Part shown: positions 43,401 through 56,707 of the stretch, one piece after another
Numbering within the stretch: position 1 is the stretch's first letter
Layout of the letters: the number at the start of each line of letters is the position of its first letter
NCBI RefSeq assembly: GCF_033807715.1
Contig: NC_084592.1
Coordinates: forward strand, 21,142,501-21,206,500
DNA from: Cololabis saira
Lineage: Eukaryota > Chordata > Actinopteri > Beloniformes > Belonidae
DNA: 64,000 bases
Reading direction: 5' to 3'
The notes under the pieces: generated by a model
What the model was told of the DNA's origin: nothing
Database searches by the model: none
What the model saw: only the letters and a program-made list of their open reading frames with translations
Made by a program: the position numbers and the translations under genes

Positions 43401-45389
43401 TACCAGTACCACCACCGCAGCAGATACAGCGATGGCAATGAACAGACAATGATGAAGGAAGCGGGTAACAGACTCTGCCAGTTTAAACCACCCTTCATTC
43501 TATATGGGGCTTTCCTCTGTCCATTAACATATATACAGAGAGAATAATTCAAAACAACTTCCTTATACAGAAAATTAAAAACTGCATGCAAAAGAAAAAT
43601 CTACATTTGAATTAATGTTAAATCTGACCAACATGCAATTTCAGTGTATTCTGGTTGCAGTTGCTAGGTAACAAGTGTTTCATGGGGAAACCCTCATTAT
43701 GAAGTATTTGAAATGCATATTTAATTGCTTTTTCTTTTTTGTTTTGACATAAAGACGTATTTGAACGTTTATCTTACTAAAACAGCCCACACCAGCTGCT
43801 TGTGTGCATCCAACTTAAGCTCTTCACAAGTTGCCTCTGTGAGTGAGGATGTTTTTTGTTATTTTAATACACGTAGAATCTGCACAAAAGACTGCATGGG
43901 GTACTATATTTTGTTCTACATCCAAAGCCTTTATGTACTGTCAGGTTAGCAGTAGCACACTGTTACAATATCCACACTTATCAAACCGTTGCCTCCACAG
44001 CCACAGAGCACACGATGCAGCCGAGAATCCGCCACGCTCGTCTGAACAGTCCTATTTATAGCTTGCATGGATTGTGAGAGAGCACTTGTTTTATTTCAGT
44101 CCCACTAGCTAAGCTTGAAGCGGCACAATTACTGTATTTGGAACCCCTCGAGTTTGCAGAGTCATTTTTCTCCAGTGTGCAGCTCCACCACAGATGGACA
44201 TGAATCTCACCACCTCTCCGAGATTATTTCTCTGCAGCTCCTGCAAAAAAAAGAGCTGATTTTCCTATGACATCATTTCGAGACGTGGTTTTGAGCAGAG
44301 TAGGATTTCAGTATTTCACTCATTTTCTTGTGCTTGAAAAAAAAAGATCAGTTGGGTTAAAGGTTTGAAATAATTACCACACACAAGGAAACCTTTTTTC
44401 AGTGAAAAGCTTGTTTTCAGCTGGATGCAGCAGCCTCCCATGGTTGTAAAATTAATAAATAAAAAATAAAAGGATCCTGCACTGCCCGTGCTTTTAAAGG
44501 TACATTTTCAGTAAAGAGGGGTGACAGTTGCTTACTGGTCTTAAAGCAAACATGAAATGAAAGGAGGCAGATAAAGCCTGCATCAGGCAGACAGGCTCGG
44601 TATATTTCGCAGAGAGAGTGGGCTTGGTGTGATGAGTCCTACTCAGCTCCTTTTTCCATGCGCTGTTGGTGACTAAAGCAGCGATTTATCTTACAAATAC
44701 AATACACCAGAGAAGAGGCATCTGTTGTGGCGCTCTGTGTGTGTGTGTGTGTTTGGGGGGGGGGGGGGGGGGGGGGGACCTGTAAATGTGTTTTTTTTTT
44801 TTTATGATACTTTATCATGATTTGTTCTTCCCACCGTATTTTGCCATATTTCATTCCAAACTTCCAACAATGCACATCAGAAGGTCAGGGAGGTCGATCA
44901 CCGCGTCAGTGTAGAGGAAAACGTTGTCTTGACAGCGGTTGAGTCACAATCCAGCAGCTGTTTCCACATCAAATTATCAAACATGTTTGTATTAAAGGGA
45001 AGAAGCCTTGACATAGACCAGAAAAGTGCAAATGTAAAACAAGCCGTGACAGAATCTGACAAGGGACAAAAATATCCTCTGTCCCCCTCTGGTGTTTTCT
45101 TTTACATTCTCCCAACCGTTTTAATCTCCTCCTTAATACCATCCCTTCCAGACTCAACTTTAATCACTGTCATTTTGCTAACTTACAGGATTGGAAGGAT
45201 TGAGAGAAATGTATTATTCATCCTACGCAGCAATTTGGGTCTCCTCTGCTGTCTGTAATGCACTTCTCTAATCTCCCTCTCAGTGTTGTCTCTTGTTCAC
45301 TTTATCACTGGGGGGGACTGATCTTTGGGGATTTGTAATGTAGTACAAAGTTTAAAGCTCTTTTAAACTTACTTCAGAATCTGTAAATA
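43401..45389. other. Intergenic DNA with GT/G run
   Basis: No gene recognised. It holds a GT repeat running into a G homopolymer of about 24 (44737-44777) and a nearby T-run. GTTGCTAGGTAAC at about 43660-43672 resembles an RFX X-box. Confidence 0.45.
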
Positions 45390-45392
45390 AGT

Positions 45393-47020
45393 ACCGTATT
45401 TTCGCGACCATAAGGCGCACATTTTTTTTTTTTTTTTTTTTTTAAATGTCCCGGGCGCCTTTTGAAACGGTGCGCCGTGTCTATTACCTGAATTACGGTA
45501 ATGTAAGGCCGGCCCCAATGAGAACGGTAAAGGGAGAAGGGGGCGGGTGAAGTCCCTGTGCGACGTGAATGAGACTCCACTGAGCTGTTTAATGCGAAAC
45601 AGATGATGAAAACTTTTAAGGATTTGCTTGATGTGTAAAGTGAAATAAAATACAATCAAACTAAGTTTTGCTCCGCTCTATTTAAATAAGCACACTTGTG
45701 TGTGTGTGTTCTGCAGCACGCGTGTGTTTTGCATGTCGGAACCGAGGAAGCACCTGCCGTGGGTTTGCGGGTCCGATCGCCGCATCCCCGCTGCAGATCC
45801 GGCTGAAATGCCGGTGCCCTTCTCCCGGGAACCCCTTCTACCAGTCCATGTGGGCTGCTCCGGTCCCGGTCGGTCGGAACCGGTCACTTTCCCCGGTTAA
45901 AGCCGCGGTGATGGGCGCCGCTGCAGCCCGACTTCCTGGTTCCCAAAGCGGTCCTATCGACCTGGTTCCCGGCCGCTTTGGGAGCAGAGATTTCTGGGGT
46001 CTGTCTCAGGTCAGATCAGCTTCACCCTCCGAAATTTGCAGCCAAATCTGTCGGTTACAAACCCGGTACCGGGTCCCGACATGCGCGGGTGTGTTCGCGG
46101 CGCGACACACACTTACTGGTTTATGTGGCGCTTGCCTGGCGCAGCTGATGGACAGAAACCTATGGTGATTTTTAAAAGAAAAACTTTGCATAAGACGTTT
46201 CCAGCCGGAGTCATTATAAGGGTGAATGAAAAGGGGTGGCTGGATGAAGGGATGATGATGATCAAGTGGCTGAGACAGGTCTGGAAATTCGGACTGGCGC
46301 AGCTGAATTAACGGAGCTCCTGTCGCATACAACCCGGTACCGGATCCCCGACAGCGTGTGTGTGAGCGGGTCCAGCGCGGGGGGGGCGGACCGGGACCCG
46401 GGACCCGGGACCCGGGACCCGGGACCCGGTCCAGCGCGGGGGAACAGACGGGGAGCGGACCCGGTCCAGCGCGAGGGAGCAGACGGGGAGCGGGACCCGG
46501 GACCGCCGCGGGACCAGCGCGGGGGGGGCGGACCGGGACCGGGACCGGGACCGGGGACCCGGTCCAGCGCGAGGGAGCAGACGGGGAGCGGGACCCGGGA
46601 CCGCCGCGGTCGGGATTTTTAAAAGAAAAGCGTTCCCTAAAGAGACTTTTCCAGCCAGAGTGAAATGAAAAGGGCTGGATGGATGAGGAGATGATCAGTG
46701 GCTGAGACAGGTTTATGTGCAGCAACCCGGTAGTTTTTTTAAATTCTTTAATGCAGAAACAGAATATGAACCTTTTGAAGGGTTTGATTGATGTGAAAAG
46801 TGAAATAAAATATCAAACTAAGTTTTGCTTCCGCTGTATTTATAGAGCGTGTGTGTTCTCCAGCGTGTGTGTTTTGCAGCGCGCGTGTGTGCAGCTCCGT
46901 CTCCGTAGACGGCGCCTTTTGGGTCGGTGCGCCGTATGTATGTTTTAAAACCAAAAATGACACACAAAACTGAGGGTGCGCCTTTCCACACAGTGCGCCA
47001 TATGGTCGCGAAAATACGGT
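45393..47020. mobile_element. 1.6-kb GC-rich non-autonomous DNA transposon with 28-bp TIRs
   Basis: The first 28 bases (45393-45420, beginning ACCGTATTTTCGCGACCAT) and the inverse of the last 28 (46993-47020) differ at one position. AGT on both sides (45390-45392 and 47021-47023) is a likely 3-bp target duplication. The interior contains duplicated segments (GTGAAATAAAATA...CAAACTAAGTTTTGCT near 45640 and 46797; CTGGATGAAGGGATGATGATG near 46240 against CTGGATGGATGAGGAGATGA near 46673) and a GGGACCC heptamer array (46380-46610). No transposase frame is visible. The superfamily is not assigned; the 3-bp duplication fits Harbinger-like elements among others. Confidence 0.75.
46380..46610. repeat. 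GC-rich minisatellite (GGGACCC units)
   Basis: Runs of GGGACCC (46396-46430) and repeats of GAGCAGACGGGGAGCGG separated by CCGGTCCAGCGCG, inside the DNA transposon. Frames read through it are compositional. Confidence 0.9.
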
Positions 47021-47023
47021 AGT

Positions 47024-47220
47024 ACCATTATTATTTCTACTACTCACATGGAAATTTTGTGGCTTGTTCACGGATGTTTTGGAGATGAATGGTTTATTTA
47101 TTAGAATATATATAGATGTGATGATTTAAAATTTCCCCCATTTAATTCCCACAAGAACCAACTCAATAAATGTTGTCACCGAGCTGACCAGGAGTTGCAA
47201 GAATAGATAACTTGAAACAT
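47024..47220. other. Short intergenic stretch
   Basis: AT-rich; nothing recognised. Confidence 0.5.
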
Positions 47221-47275
47221 AATCCATCCATCCATCCATCCATCTTGATCCGCTTCTTCCTACTCAGGGTCCCTG
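47221..47275 (-). repeat. LINE/SINE 3' tail fragment, inverted
   Basis: ATCCATCCATCCATCC followed by TTGATCCGCTTCTTCC and CAGGGTCCC is the reverse of the GATG-tailed 3' end shared by the RTE LINE and SINE copies in this window. Confidence 0.6.
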
Positions 47276-47687
47276 GAAATGTCGCTGGTCCGTATACAGT
47301 GACCTTGAAAGATAATATTGTGCAAAAATATTTAATATTTCAAAGTTTCCAACAGCAACCAGCAATGCCAGCCCACTTATTTTGCATTTTATACACTTGA
47401 AATTGGCTCATACTGACAGAAAAACTGAATAGTAATGTTCTCCTGCATTTTCAGTAAGCGTGTAAACACAAGTGGCGATCTTCTGGAGACTAAAGCCCGA
47501 TTTTGCTTATGTTATGAAAGACAAAGAAATTTGCACAGATGAAAAGTGAAAAAACAGCAACTCCCTGCATACTTGGGTTGAAAGTGCACAGTAGCTTCCT
47601 GGATTGAGATGCTCTCATATTTTCTTAGATTTTTTGGGGGGGGTTGTTTTTATTATAATATTTATTATAATATTATATATATAATAT

Positions 47688-47741
<54 letters not shown>

Positions 47742-49170
47742 ACACCTTATTTTGTTGTAACTATAGCTAATTTAGCCAATATCAGCTTCATACAATTACA
47801 GAACTGTGTTCTCTGACCTGGTAACCCTCATGCAACTTTAAATAGTATATGTAATCTGTTTCTCACCTGCTCCGGCAGCTTGCATGAATGACCGCTGTAA
47901 CCTGATAAATGTGTGTGTGTGTTGTCAAACAGTGCAGAAGCCAGTCAGTGGCACCCTGCTTGCGTGGTAAGTGGGGTAAAAAAAGGTACAAAACAAAAAT
48001 CATTGTATCATGCTGGTGGATGTGAAGTGTAAATTTTTTCTTTCCTTTTTTTAAAAACATTTTTATTTATTTTTGCATGTTGCTGTAGTATACAAGATGC
48101 TTTGCTCTTGAAATAGTTGTGAGTACTGGAGATTTTTGTTGCACCAACTGTTCCCGTTGCAATGTCTCGACGTTACATCATATTCGAAACAATAACTGTG
48201 TTCAGACTCTTTTTTTCTTTAGACTTCACCAAACCAAACAATACCACATTGAAAAGTGAGATAATATTGAGAAATGTTGCGCTTTTTTTCTTCATCCAAG
48301 CAAATTATGAAGCTGAAGATAGGATTTTGTCTTTTGCAACATCTTTATAAATGTAACACTGACTAAAATAGGAAATGATTTGCACACGAAAGTTACCTTT
48401 TTAAGCCAGTCTAGAGTTTACAGAATTTTATATTTCACCTATCCACACAAACATCTTTTCTTATTATTGATATGTGCTGTACATGCACTACGTTTTGCCT
48501 CGATTATAACACACTGATGACCATATCAGAAGCAATAGGCTCCACTGTCTTTGATTCCGACCCTCCAGTCTGAGGATGACCTCCTCTGCCGGCTGATCCG
48601 CAGCCACGTCACGGGTAAAATAAGAGCAAGAGAATGTTTTCACACTTCTCATGACTCAGTTCTCAACAAGAAAATGACATTTTTTTATTCACTGAGATGA
48701 GTTACAATTAAATGCCTCAGGTGCTTTTCTTCCCAAGTTACCCTGAAAAAATAAAGCATGTTGACAAATTAAAACTTCCTCACATTCTTTTGCTTTATCA
48801 ACAAACCATCTGGAAAATGTTTGGGGAGAGTTTTTCTTTCCGCTTGAGAAAGACTTGATGAAGCGCGCAGAATCTGTGTTTGACTTTAAATTAAACATGT
48901 TGCGGTATGTTAGAAGGAAACAGAAAACCATTCCGTCATTCAGTGCAAAGACACCAGCAGTTTGCTTTATTGCTGCATCAGTCTTCATATGTGATGTGTC
49001 ATGTCAGACCTGTTTTCATATGTCAACGCTGGTGAGGGAAGAGAGAGAACTGCCAACAAGGCAGCAAGCTATATTTAACTCTGAGTGGCCAGTAAAAGAC
49101 AACTGCCAATTACTTTCTAACAGGGAAGCAGAAATTTAATGTTTGCAAATTTGAAACTTTGTAATTATGT
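47276..49170. other. Intergenic DNA with (TA)n
   Basis: Contains a TA microsatellite (about 47655-47739). No gene or classified transposon recognised. Confidence 0.5.
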
Positions 49171-49176
49171 GTTTGG

Positions 49177-50160
49177 ACAGACCGGGCAGACCCAAACGGA
49201 TTGTGAAGGTCTGTTGGGAACGTCTGGTTGAGCCCTCTGTCAGGGACGTCTTCAACTCTCACCTCCGAGAGAGCTTCTCTCAGACGCAATGTCTCCGGTG
49301 CCTGTCGTGGCGGCAATCCTAGAACCCGGTGGTGGACACCGGAAGCAAAGGATGCCGTCAGACTGAAGAAGGAGTCCTACCGGGCTATGTTGGCCGGTGG
49401 GACTCTTGACGCAGTAGATGGGTACCGGCAGGCCAAGCAAGCCGCAGCTCGGGCGGTCCTGGAGGCAAAAACCCGGGTCTGGGAGGAGTTCGGGGAGGCC
49501 TCCGGGTGGGTGAAGAAGTCCTGCCTCAGTTGGAGGAGTTCAAGTATCTCAGGGTCTTGTTCACGAGTGAGGGAACGATGGAGCGTGAGATTGACAGACA
49601 GATCGGTGCAGCGTCCGCAGTTATGCGGTCGATGTACCGGACCGTCGTGGTGAAGAGTTGAAAGGTGAAGCTCTCGATTTACCGGTCAATCTACGCACCT
49701 ACCCTCACCTATGGCCATGAACTTTGGGTAGTGACCGAAAGGACAAGATCGTGGATACAAGCGGCCGAGATGAGTTTCCTCCGCAGGGTGGCTGGACGCT
49801 CCCTTAGAGATAGGGTGAGGAGTTCGGTCACCCGGGAAGGAGCTTGGATTCGAGCCGCTGCTCCTTCACATTGAGAGGACTCAGCTGAGGTGGCTTGGGC
49901 ATCTGTACCGGATCCTCCTGGACGCCTCCCTAGGGAGGTGTTCCAGGCATGTCCCTCCGGGAGGAGACCCCGGGGAAGACCCAGGACACGCTGGAGAGAC
50001 TATGTCTCTCGGCTGGCCTGGGAACGCCTCGGACTCCCCTCGGAGGAGCTGGAGGAAGTGTCTGGGGTGAAGGAAGTCTGGGCATCTCTGCTGAGGCTGC
50101 TGCCCCCGCAACCCGGCAATGGCTAAGCGGAAGAAGATGGATGAATGGATGTATGGATGG
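49177..50160 (+). mobile_element. RTE-clade (Rex3-like) LINE relic, internally deleted
   Basis: Second copy of the RTE family at 37104-39124. Its 5' part (KQAAARAVLEAKTRVWEEFGE) jumps at about 49498 straight to KKSCL plus the VEEFKYL-equivalent region, so most of the RT core is deleted. The 3' part keeps YAPTLTYGHELWVVTE, SFLRRVAGRSLRDRVRSS and RPRTRWRDYVSRLAWERLGL, and it ends in a degenerate ATGG tail. Frameshifts separate these blocks. Confidence 0.85.
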
Positions 50161-50164
50161 AATG

Positions 50165-51785
50165 TTTGGATTCCATAGAAACGGTTTGGTGGAACTGGAA
50201 ATGCTGCAGTTCAGAGCCCATTGACGTTTTATATTTCCTGATATTAGTACAAAGATCTTTTTTTTTTCTTTGAGTATTTTAAACTCTAAATAACCATTTT
50301 CTGCTTACTACTTCAGTCCTCCCTCTTCCTCCAAAACAGCCAATTTGTTTTATTTAAGCATTTAAATACAAGTCAGTGAAAAGGCCCTGACAAAGTCAAC
50401 CCTACAACCATCACCCACAAGAAAGGAAAAAAAAAAAAAAAGAGAACATCTGAAGCGCAGATCTCCTTGGCGATAGAGCAATTGTTTTCTGGCTGAACAA
50501 GTGCTGATTTAAGGTGGCCCAAAGGTATTCGCGCCCCATCTACAAGAAGTCAGACAGTAACGCCATCAGCAGTTTTGATATTCTGAGCCATCTCATGGGT
50601 TCCCTGAGGAAGGGGATGTCAGGATAAAGACAAAATTCACCCCTTTGCCTGTGATACTTGCAGTAACGGCACTGACTTCATGTCCGCAAGCCCTTTCAGG
50701 GATCTCTTGACATCATTAAACACAGCAGATCAAACAGCAATAAAAAAGGGCATTCAGTGAAATGTGAACGACAGCAGTGATTATGCAAGAGTGTGATCAA
50801 AACAATAAAAGTGCCAGGAGAGGTGATACTGGCACTCTGTCATTGTGTCTTTTATCTGATTCAGATTTTGTTCCAAATTTAGAAACAGATTAACTCAGTT
50901 TCCCCTGTGCATGTGTTTTCACTTTCTTTGAGCGAAATGCACGACACAGAAATGCCGAGAGCAACCCAGACACCGCGAGCAAGCCACTGTAAAGGTTAGA
51001 ACTCACCTCTGGCTCTAAAAAGTTACATCCAAACATGTTTTATCTTTTATGCCCCTGAAATATCTGATAGGGGATAAGTTTAGTTACATCTGAAGCAGAT
51101 GCACTGCTATAAAGTCTGATAGGCCTGTAGGTGTCTGACTCTGCTGATCAGAACCTGCATTTTACATGTTGGGCGTGTGTATAGACTCCAGAGTTTTTGT
51201 AGCGTTAAATATTAAATACTGAAATATATTTGTAGTTGAGTACAACACATTAGCCGCACTGCCTTAAGTCTTTCTGAGAGGTATCCTACAAGCTCCACAA
51301 CAATTAACTGAAGAGATTTCTCCCACTTTTCAGGGAATTAATTAATTAATTAATGAAATAATGAATGTCCCAGCTGAGCCTGGACGGGCTGTTAAAGACG
51401 GCGCACATTTTCAGGTCCCTCAGAGAAGATCTGGGTTTAAACTCAAAATCTGGCTCAGTCACTTTAGGACTTTCAGGAGTTTCTCAAAAAGCATTATTGT
51501 GTGTTCATAGCCATTGAGATCATTTTATTCTTGAAATGTAAAGTTTTTCTTTGGCCAGAGTCTTGAGCACAGCGGGCAAGATTTTGGGTTACTCTGTTAT
51601 TGTTTCCATTGTTTAATTCTATCCTAAATATCCTCAAAGTCCTGTTGGAGGTGAAGTACTGATGAGATGATCCTCCTCACACAGTATGTAGTTTTAGGGA
51701 TTGTAAGAAAATGTACCAAGCAAACTGGTATTTGTGTACCACATGATGCATTATACTTCTGTAAATTAGTTTTTGTTTTTATTGT
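50165..51785. other. Intergenic DNA, nothing recognised
   Basis: AT-rich with an A-run near 50428-50441 and an AATT array near 51341-51353. No gene seen. Confidence 0.5.
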
Positions 51786-51787
51786 TT

Positions 51788-51805
51788 ATATATACATATA
51801 CATAT

Positions 51806-51881
<76 letters not shown>

Positions 51882-51893
51882 TGCATACACATA
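51788..51893. repeat. (TA)n(CA)n compound microsatellite
   Basis: TA repeats (51788-51862) followed by CA repeats and ATACACATA. Confidence 0.95.
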
Positions 51894-52049
51894 TATTTTT
51901 GTGGAGAATTGTGTTAAGCGTAGTTTAACTTCATTTCTTTAAAAAATTTGTTTAACATAAAAAAAACTGGAAAACTTGAAAACTCAATGGCATTGTATTT
52001 TTCCAGGAACTATTTGTATTGATTTTCAGTTTTTGCACAGATTAAAACT

Positions 52050-52216
<167 letters not shown>

Positions 52217-52224
52217 TGTATTTT

Positions 52225-53325
52225 AAACTGCATTGAAATATTTAAAGTGCAAATTCGACCTTACAAAAATGTATTAAACCAAAACACAAATATGACGTGG
52301 TAATTTGTTAAAACTTTTCAACCTTTACATAAAGTTGTATTATTATGACCTTTTTAAGTTTTGATTAAATTTTATCTGAGACTCTGGTTTAAATGCCACA
52401 GAAGCAAAATACAAAAAAAAAAAAACCTTCTCATTTATGTGTTTACACCTATGTTCATAGAAGGTAGTTTTCGGGTGTGATGTCACTCCCTCAACTAGGC
52501 TCCACCCCCCTCTGTCACATGCTGTTTATCTTTTGAAATCAGTGGTACAGCTTTGTGATATCTACTTCCAATGTGCAACAAATGCAGCTCAATGAGAGGC
52601 TGGTTGGAGGTGACAACAGGGAGACTGGATATTTCTACTTCGTTCTGGGTCTGTGATGTCACCGTAGTCTGCAAATATGAAAGACTCGCTGAATGACACA
52701 CTTGTAAACTTCAGTGGCTCCAAACATTGTGACAGATTTGTGGAATATCAGAGTATTTGAGTTGGTTGCCACTTCAGATGCCAAACAAGTTTAGTCTTTA
52801 AAAATCTCCAGTGATTAAAATTGTGAAATACATCGACACAGACCACTTTTGGAGGCCCACCATTGGAGCATGTGACTTCCAAGCCCTCGTGCAGCGCGGC
52901 ATCTGAAACCATCATGTTGCCATGATGAATGAAGCCACGTGACCTCAGAGGTTCCTTGGAAAGCCACCGTCACACAACACTTCATCTGGATCTATAAGTA
53001 ACCGTAAAGAATGCCACAAGGAAGTTTTCAAGGCACAAAATCCTGTCATGAGGAGCGAAACAGAGTATGTGGATGTTTTAAGGTCAAATGAATCCATAGT
53101 TTTGGTTACTTCTGACAAAAAAGGACGTCACCATCTACATAGCAAAGAAGGGAAAGACCGGCCGAGCTGTTATCAGTGAACCATTGATGTGAAACCAATT
53201 ACCAGAAAGCCATGTACTTCATGACATCCTGAAGGAGCCGTCTTTTTGTTTCTGACTTTGCATCATTCTGCACGGCTTCAAAAAATGTGGCTTCAAGGAG
53301 ACTTAGTGCACGTGTTTGTCTAAGG
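52225..53325. other. Intergenic DNA, nothing recognised
   Basis: No recognised gene. The segment 52950-53300 has transposon-like phrasing but I could not assign it. Confidence 0.4.
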
Positions 53326-53326
53326 C

Positions 53327-53512
53327 AGTGGTCCTTGAGAGCCGCTGTCCTGCACGTTTCAGATGCTTGCCTGCATCAACACACCTGATTCTAATCAATG
53401 GTTGTCACCAACTTGTCATCGAGGTCTGCACAACTCTGTTGGTGACACAATCATTTGTGTGAAGCAGGGAAACATCTTAAACATGCAGGACGGTGGCTCT
53501 GGTCTAGGGCTA
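53327..53512. mobile_element. MITE, fish GTCCTGCA-type
   Basis: The left terminus GGTCCTTGAGAGCCGCTGTC continues into CTGCACGTTT, and the inverse of the right terminus (AAACATGCAGGACGGTGGCT then CTGG) matches it imperfectly over about 28 bases. The interior has the CAACACACCTGATTCTAATC and GAAGCAGGGAAACATC blocks of a MITE common in fish. I did not find a clean target duplication. Confidence 0.7.
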
Positions 53513-56500
53513 CACTTGAAGCTCAGTTCAGATTTTTTTGACAAGATATTAGTATTTTAAATGTGTCTTCACTGTCAGACTTTGTTGTGAACAGGCGTCT
53601 CTTTTGAGGTGACCTGCATGCGCAGGATGATGAAATTACGTCAAACTCAATACGTCAGGTGTAAACAAAGATGCACCAGAAGGGAGCCTGTATGATTTCA
53701 TTTTCAAGTTTTTGTGCAGCGGAAGTGTAGAAATTCCCAAACTAATTATAATAATAAGAAACTTGAGGAAAGGAGAGCAATATTTTTAACTGGCTACGTG
53801 TGGCCGAGGAATCGGAGGCAGGCGTGGAGGACCATGACATGAGCAGCTTTACTGAAGCAGATTTTATTACCAAAAAAAACCCGCCAGTGCAAATGGCGGA
53901 TGAGATGCCACCTGGCTGTTCAGACCGAAGTTGCTTTGGAAAACATCAGATATGTATCCAGTTTAGTAGCACATACAAAAGTGACTCAGGCCTGAATTGG
54001 AAAAATCGGATTTGGTGTCATTTGAGTTGTTCAGACGGCCAAAAGAAAATCACATATGGGCAAAATAAATCTGAAAATGCATGCAGAGAAGAAGCAGACA
54101 GCAATGGCCGTGGACTGTTACTAGATGAACTCTTGCATTAGACAGGAATGGATACAGATCGTATTTTTATTGAAAAACCCCAACAAATGGCATACTTAAT
54201 CATTTTCCAATAATTAACTTAAGGAATAGTGGCTTTCCATATACTTGTTTTAATTTTCTTTTTTGTTTTCTGAAAAACTAATTAATCAATTGCAGATTTT
54301 AGGTGTGGATGAGTTTTACAAAAATCCCCAGGACTTCTTGGAATTGACTCTGGTCATGGGTTCTTGCAGTGGAGAAGTAAAACTTACTAAAAACAAGAAA
54401 GAAAAAATACTATCAACACTGAAGCCTGAATTATTAGCCCCACTTCACTCTGAAATGTGTCATTTTTGAGACCGTTTTTGTTTCGTAAAGAGGCTTGAGA
54501 AATCAGATTCTTTGCTCTTGAAGTTTAAACTGCCTGCAGCCAGTTTTTTGAACTGCACTAGGTGTGATTGCTTTCAATCATCCCAATCTCTTTCTCAAAA
54601 AACAAAACAAAAAAAACACCACATTTCCACCAGTGTTTGGGAAAAGTCTTAAAAGCCAACAGTCAGAACTAATCACAGCCCATTCCCAGACAGACGGAGG
54701 ACCGGGACTGGTGTCCCTGGGTAACATGTGAAGCTGCGTGTTTTAAACCTAGCCAGGTAGATTGTTTCCTAAACCTAACAAATCATTCTCCAAACAGCAA
54801 GTGAAAATAAAACTTGGCACCTCGCAAGGGCTTTCCACCACCAAACTTTCTTTTATCCATGTGTAAATATTCCTGAGTGACAATTTCCTCTTGGCGTCTA
54901 GAGGCATTTTTGAACAAGCACTGCAGCCGTAAGTTGTGGATATTTGTCGAATGTATTTACATGTGGCGTGGATACTACTGCAGATCATTCTGTCTCACCG
55001 ATATCACTGAAAAAACAGCACTGAAGAAACCTTATCTGGTATTCTGGAGGTGCCAGAAACAAAACACAACAATTCCCATCGTGTACCTTTTGCATTATGT
55101 TGAGCCTCTTCTGTGCTCTGGACAGATGTTCTCTGCAGCACTTTTCTTTGCACTTATGGCTGCATTTTTAGTGCATCTCCAGCCAGAAAAAATAAAACAA
55201 AACATCTCTGTGAAGCGCTTGTGGGAACAACAGCTTAGGACAAATTCAGAATCAAACTGCCTGCACATTTCCTTGAAAATCTGCAGTGTTCATGTCTGAC
55301 AACGGTTCATTTAGCACGTTACCAGGTGAGACGACTTATGCATTTGCCAGAAATGGATTATTTGACATTCTGGGATAGAAACTGTTCGTCAGCTATCAGC
55401 TATCTTCAGACAAGCACGGTGGTGGGTGCTCTTCACACCAACGATTAAACATTGAGCAGGAGTGCCTTCTACCACCACCTGCATTGAAAGCAATTTATTC
55501 CCCAAATTGGTAACGCATGCATAACATCGAGTCAAAGTAGCAAGATGCTAAACGTGTATGTTAAATCTTTATTCCTGAACAGATTGGGTATCATACAATG
55601 TCTATGATGCATTTAGAGAAAACCAGATTTCATGGCATGGACTGAGTAAACAGAATGAATATGGGGATGCAGTCGACCCTGTGGCGAGAGATTATAGTCA
55701 TTATACATTATTGCTTTCATCACAAAGGAAATTATGGGCCCTTGAGACAAATATTATTATTTTCTTAGATGCCCATCAGATCTGACCACTAACACCCAAG
55801 TAGAAATTCTAATGGAGCTCAGACAACATCTGCCTACTTGGCATTTTGTTAGATTATGAGGCAAAATGCCCCTGAATGCATTTTAATATCACAGGGTATT
55901 ATATAATGATTGTTTTGTGCTTATCAATTATAAATATTGAACGCTTCAACTTAATTGTTGCGCCAGTAAGCGAGTGAAAATTGCGCAGCATTGTGCCCCC
56001 CTGTTCAAACCGATGCAATTAATGCTCTTGTAAATGTTCCATATCTGATCAGCTAATAAAGTCATATAGTTGCACATGGCAAAATAGTCTATATATGAAA
56101 TACCAAAAATACAGCTGTGAACAAACATGGAAATGGAAACAAGGTAATATAGTTAAGGCTAAACATCTTTGTCTATTACCTTTGTATAGCTAAGTCAGTA
56201 AGAGGAGCATGCAATCAACGTAACATTGCCACGAGTTTACATTAAACAACAAAAGCAATCAACTCAAAACAAACGTATGTCTTCGTCACTAGAAATCAGA
56301 ACCATGTCATGTGGGTTTTCCATATTGTAAATCATATGGCTTTGTGCAATTTCTCCATCGTCTGTAAATTCAGCAATGAAATTCTTTTTGTCAAATAATA
56401 TATCAACAAATGCCATGCCAGAAGTTGAGATTCGGATCTACATGCGCTGTTTCTTACATGCCAGATTGTGCTAATTGTACATCATCCTATAAAAAAAGAA

Positions 56501-56590
56501 AGGAAAAAAATATCAGAGGTCTTTCATTATTGTATGTACACATACCTCCAGGGACAAAGGTGCTCATTTTCATCACGATACTTCGTATAA
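53513..56590. other. Intergenic DNA downstream of kcnj3
   Basis: No second gene recognised. A frame at 53800-54141 lacks an ATG start and family resemblance. Part of this stretch may belong to an extended kcnj3 3' UTR, since alternative polyadenylation cannot be excluded. Confidence 0.45.
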
Positions 56591-56592
56591 GG

Positions 56593-56617
56593 TTTATTTG
56601 TGCACATACTCTTTATT
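56593..56617 (-). promoter_or_regulatory. Candidate kcnj3 polyadenylation signals
   Basis: Two minus-strand AATAAA hexamers (plus-strand TTTATT at 56593-56598 and 56612-56617) lie about 90-115 bases after the kcnj3 stop codon. Longer 3' UTRs are possible. Confidence 0.4.
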
Positions 56618-56707
56618 TCCTTGAATATAAGAATTGTGTCCATTGATAAATTAGGAGTAGAACAAGGACTTTAGGTTGGGAACGGGACTTGAAATGTGCC
56701 GTCAGCT

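Noticed and set aside
46006..46725. 239-codon minus-strand frame and companion frames
   Set aside because: They pass through the GGGACCC minisatellite of the DNA transposon; the apparent PVPVP and GPGP repeats are translated simple sequence.
53800..54141. 113-codon frame
   Set aside because: It opens with GTG rather than ATG, shows no family resemblance and has repeat-like phrasing; not supported as a gene.
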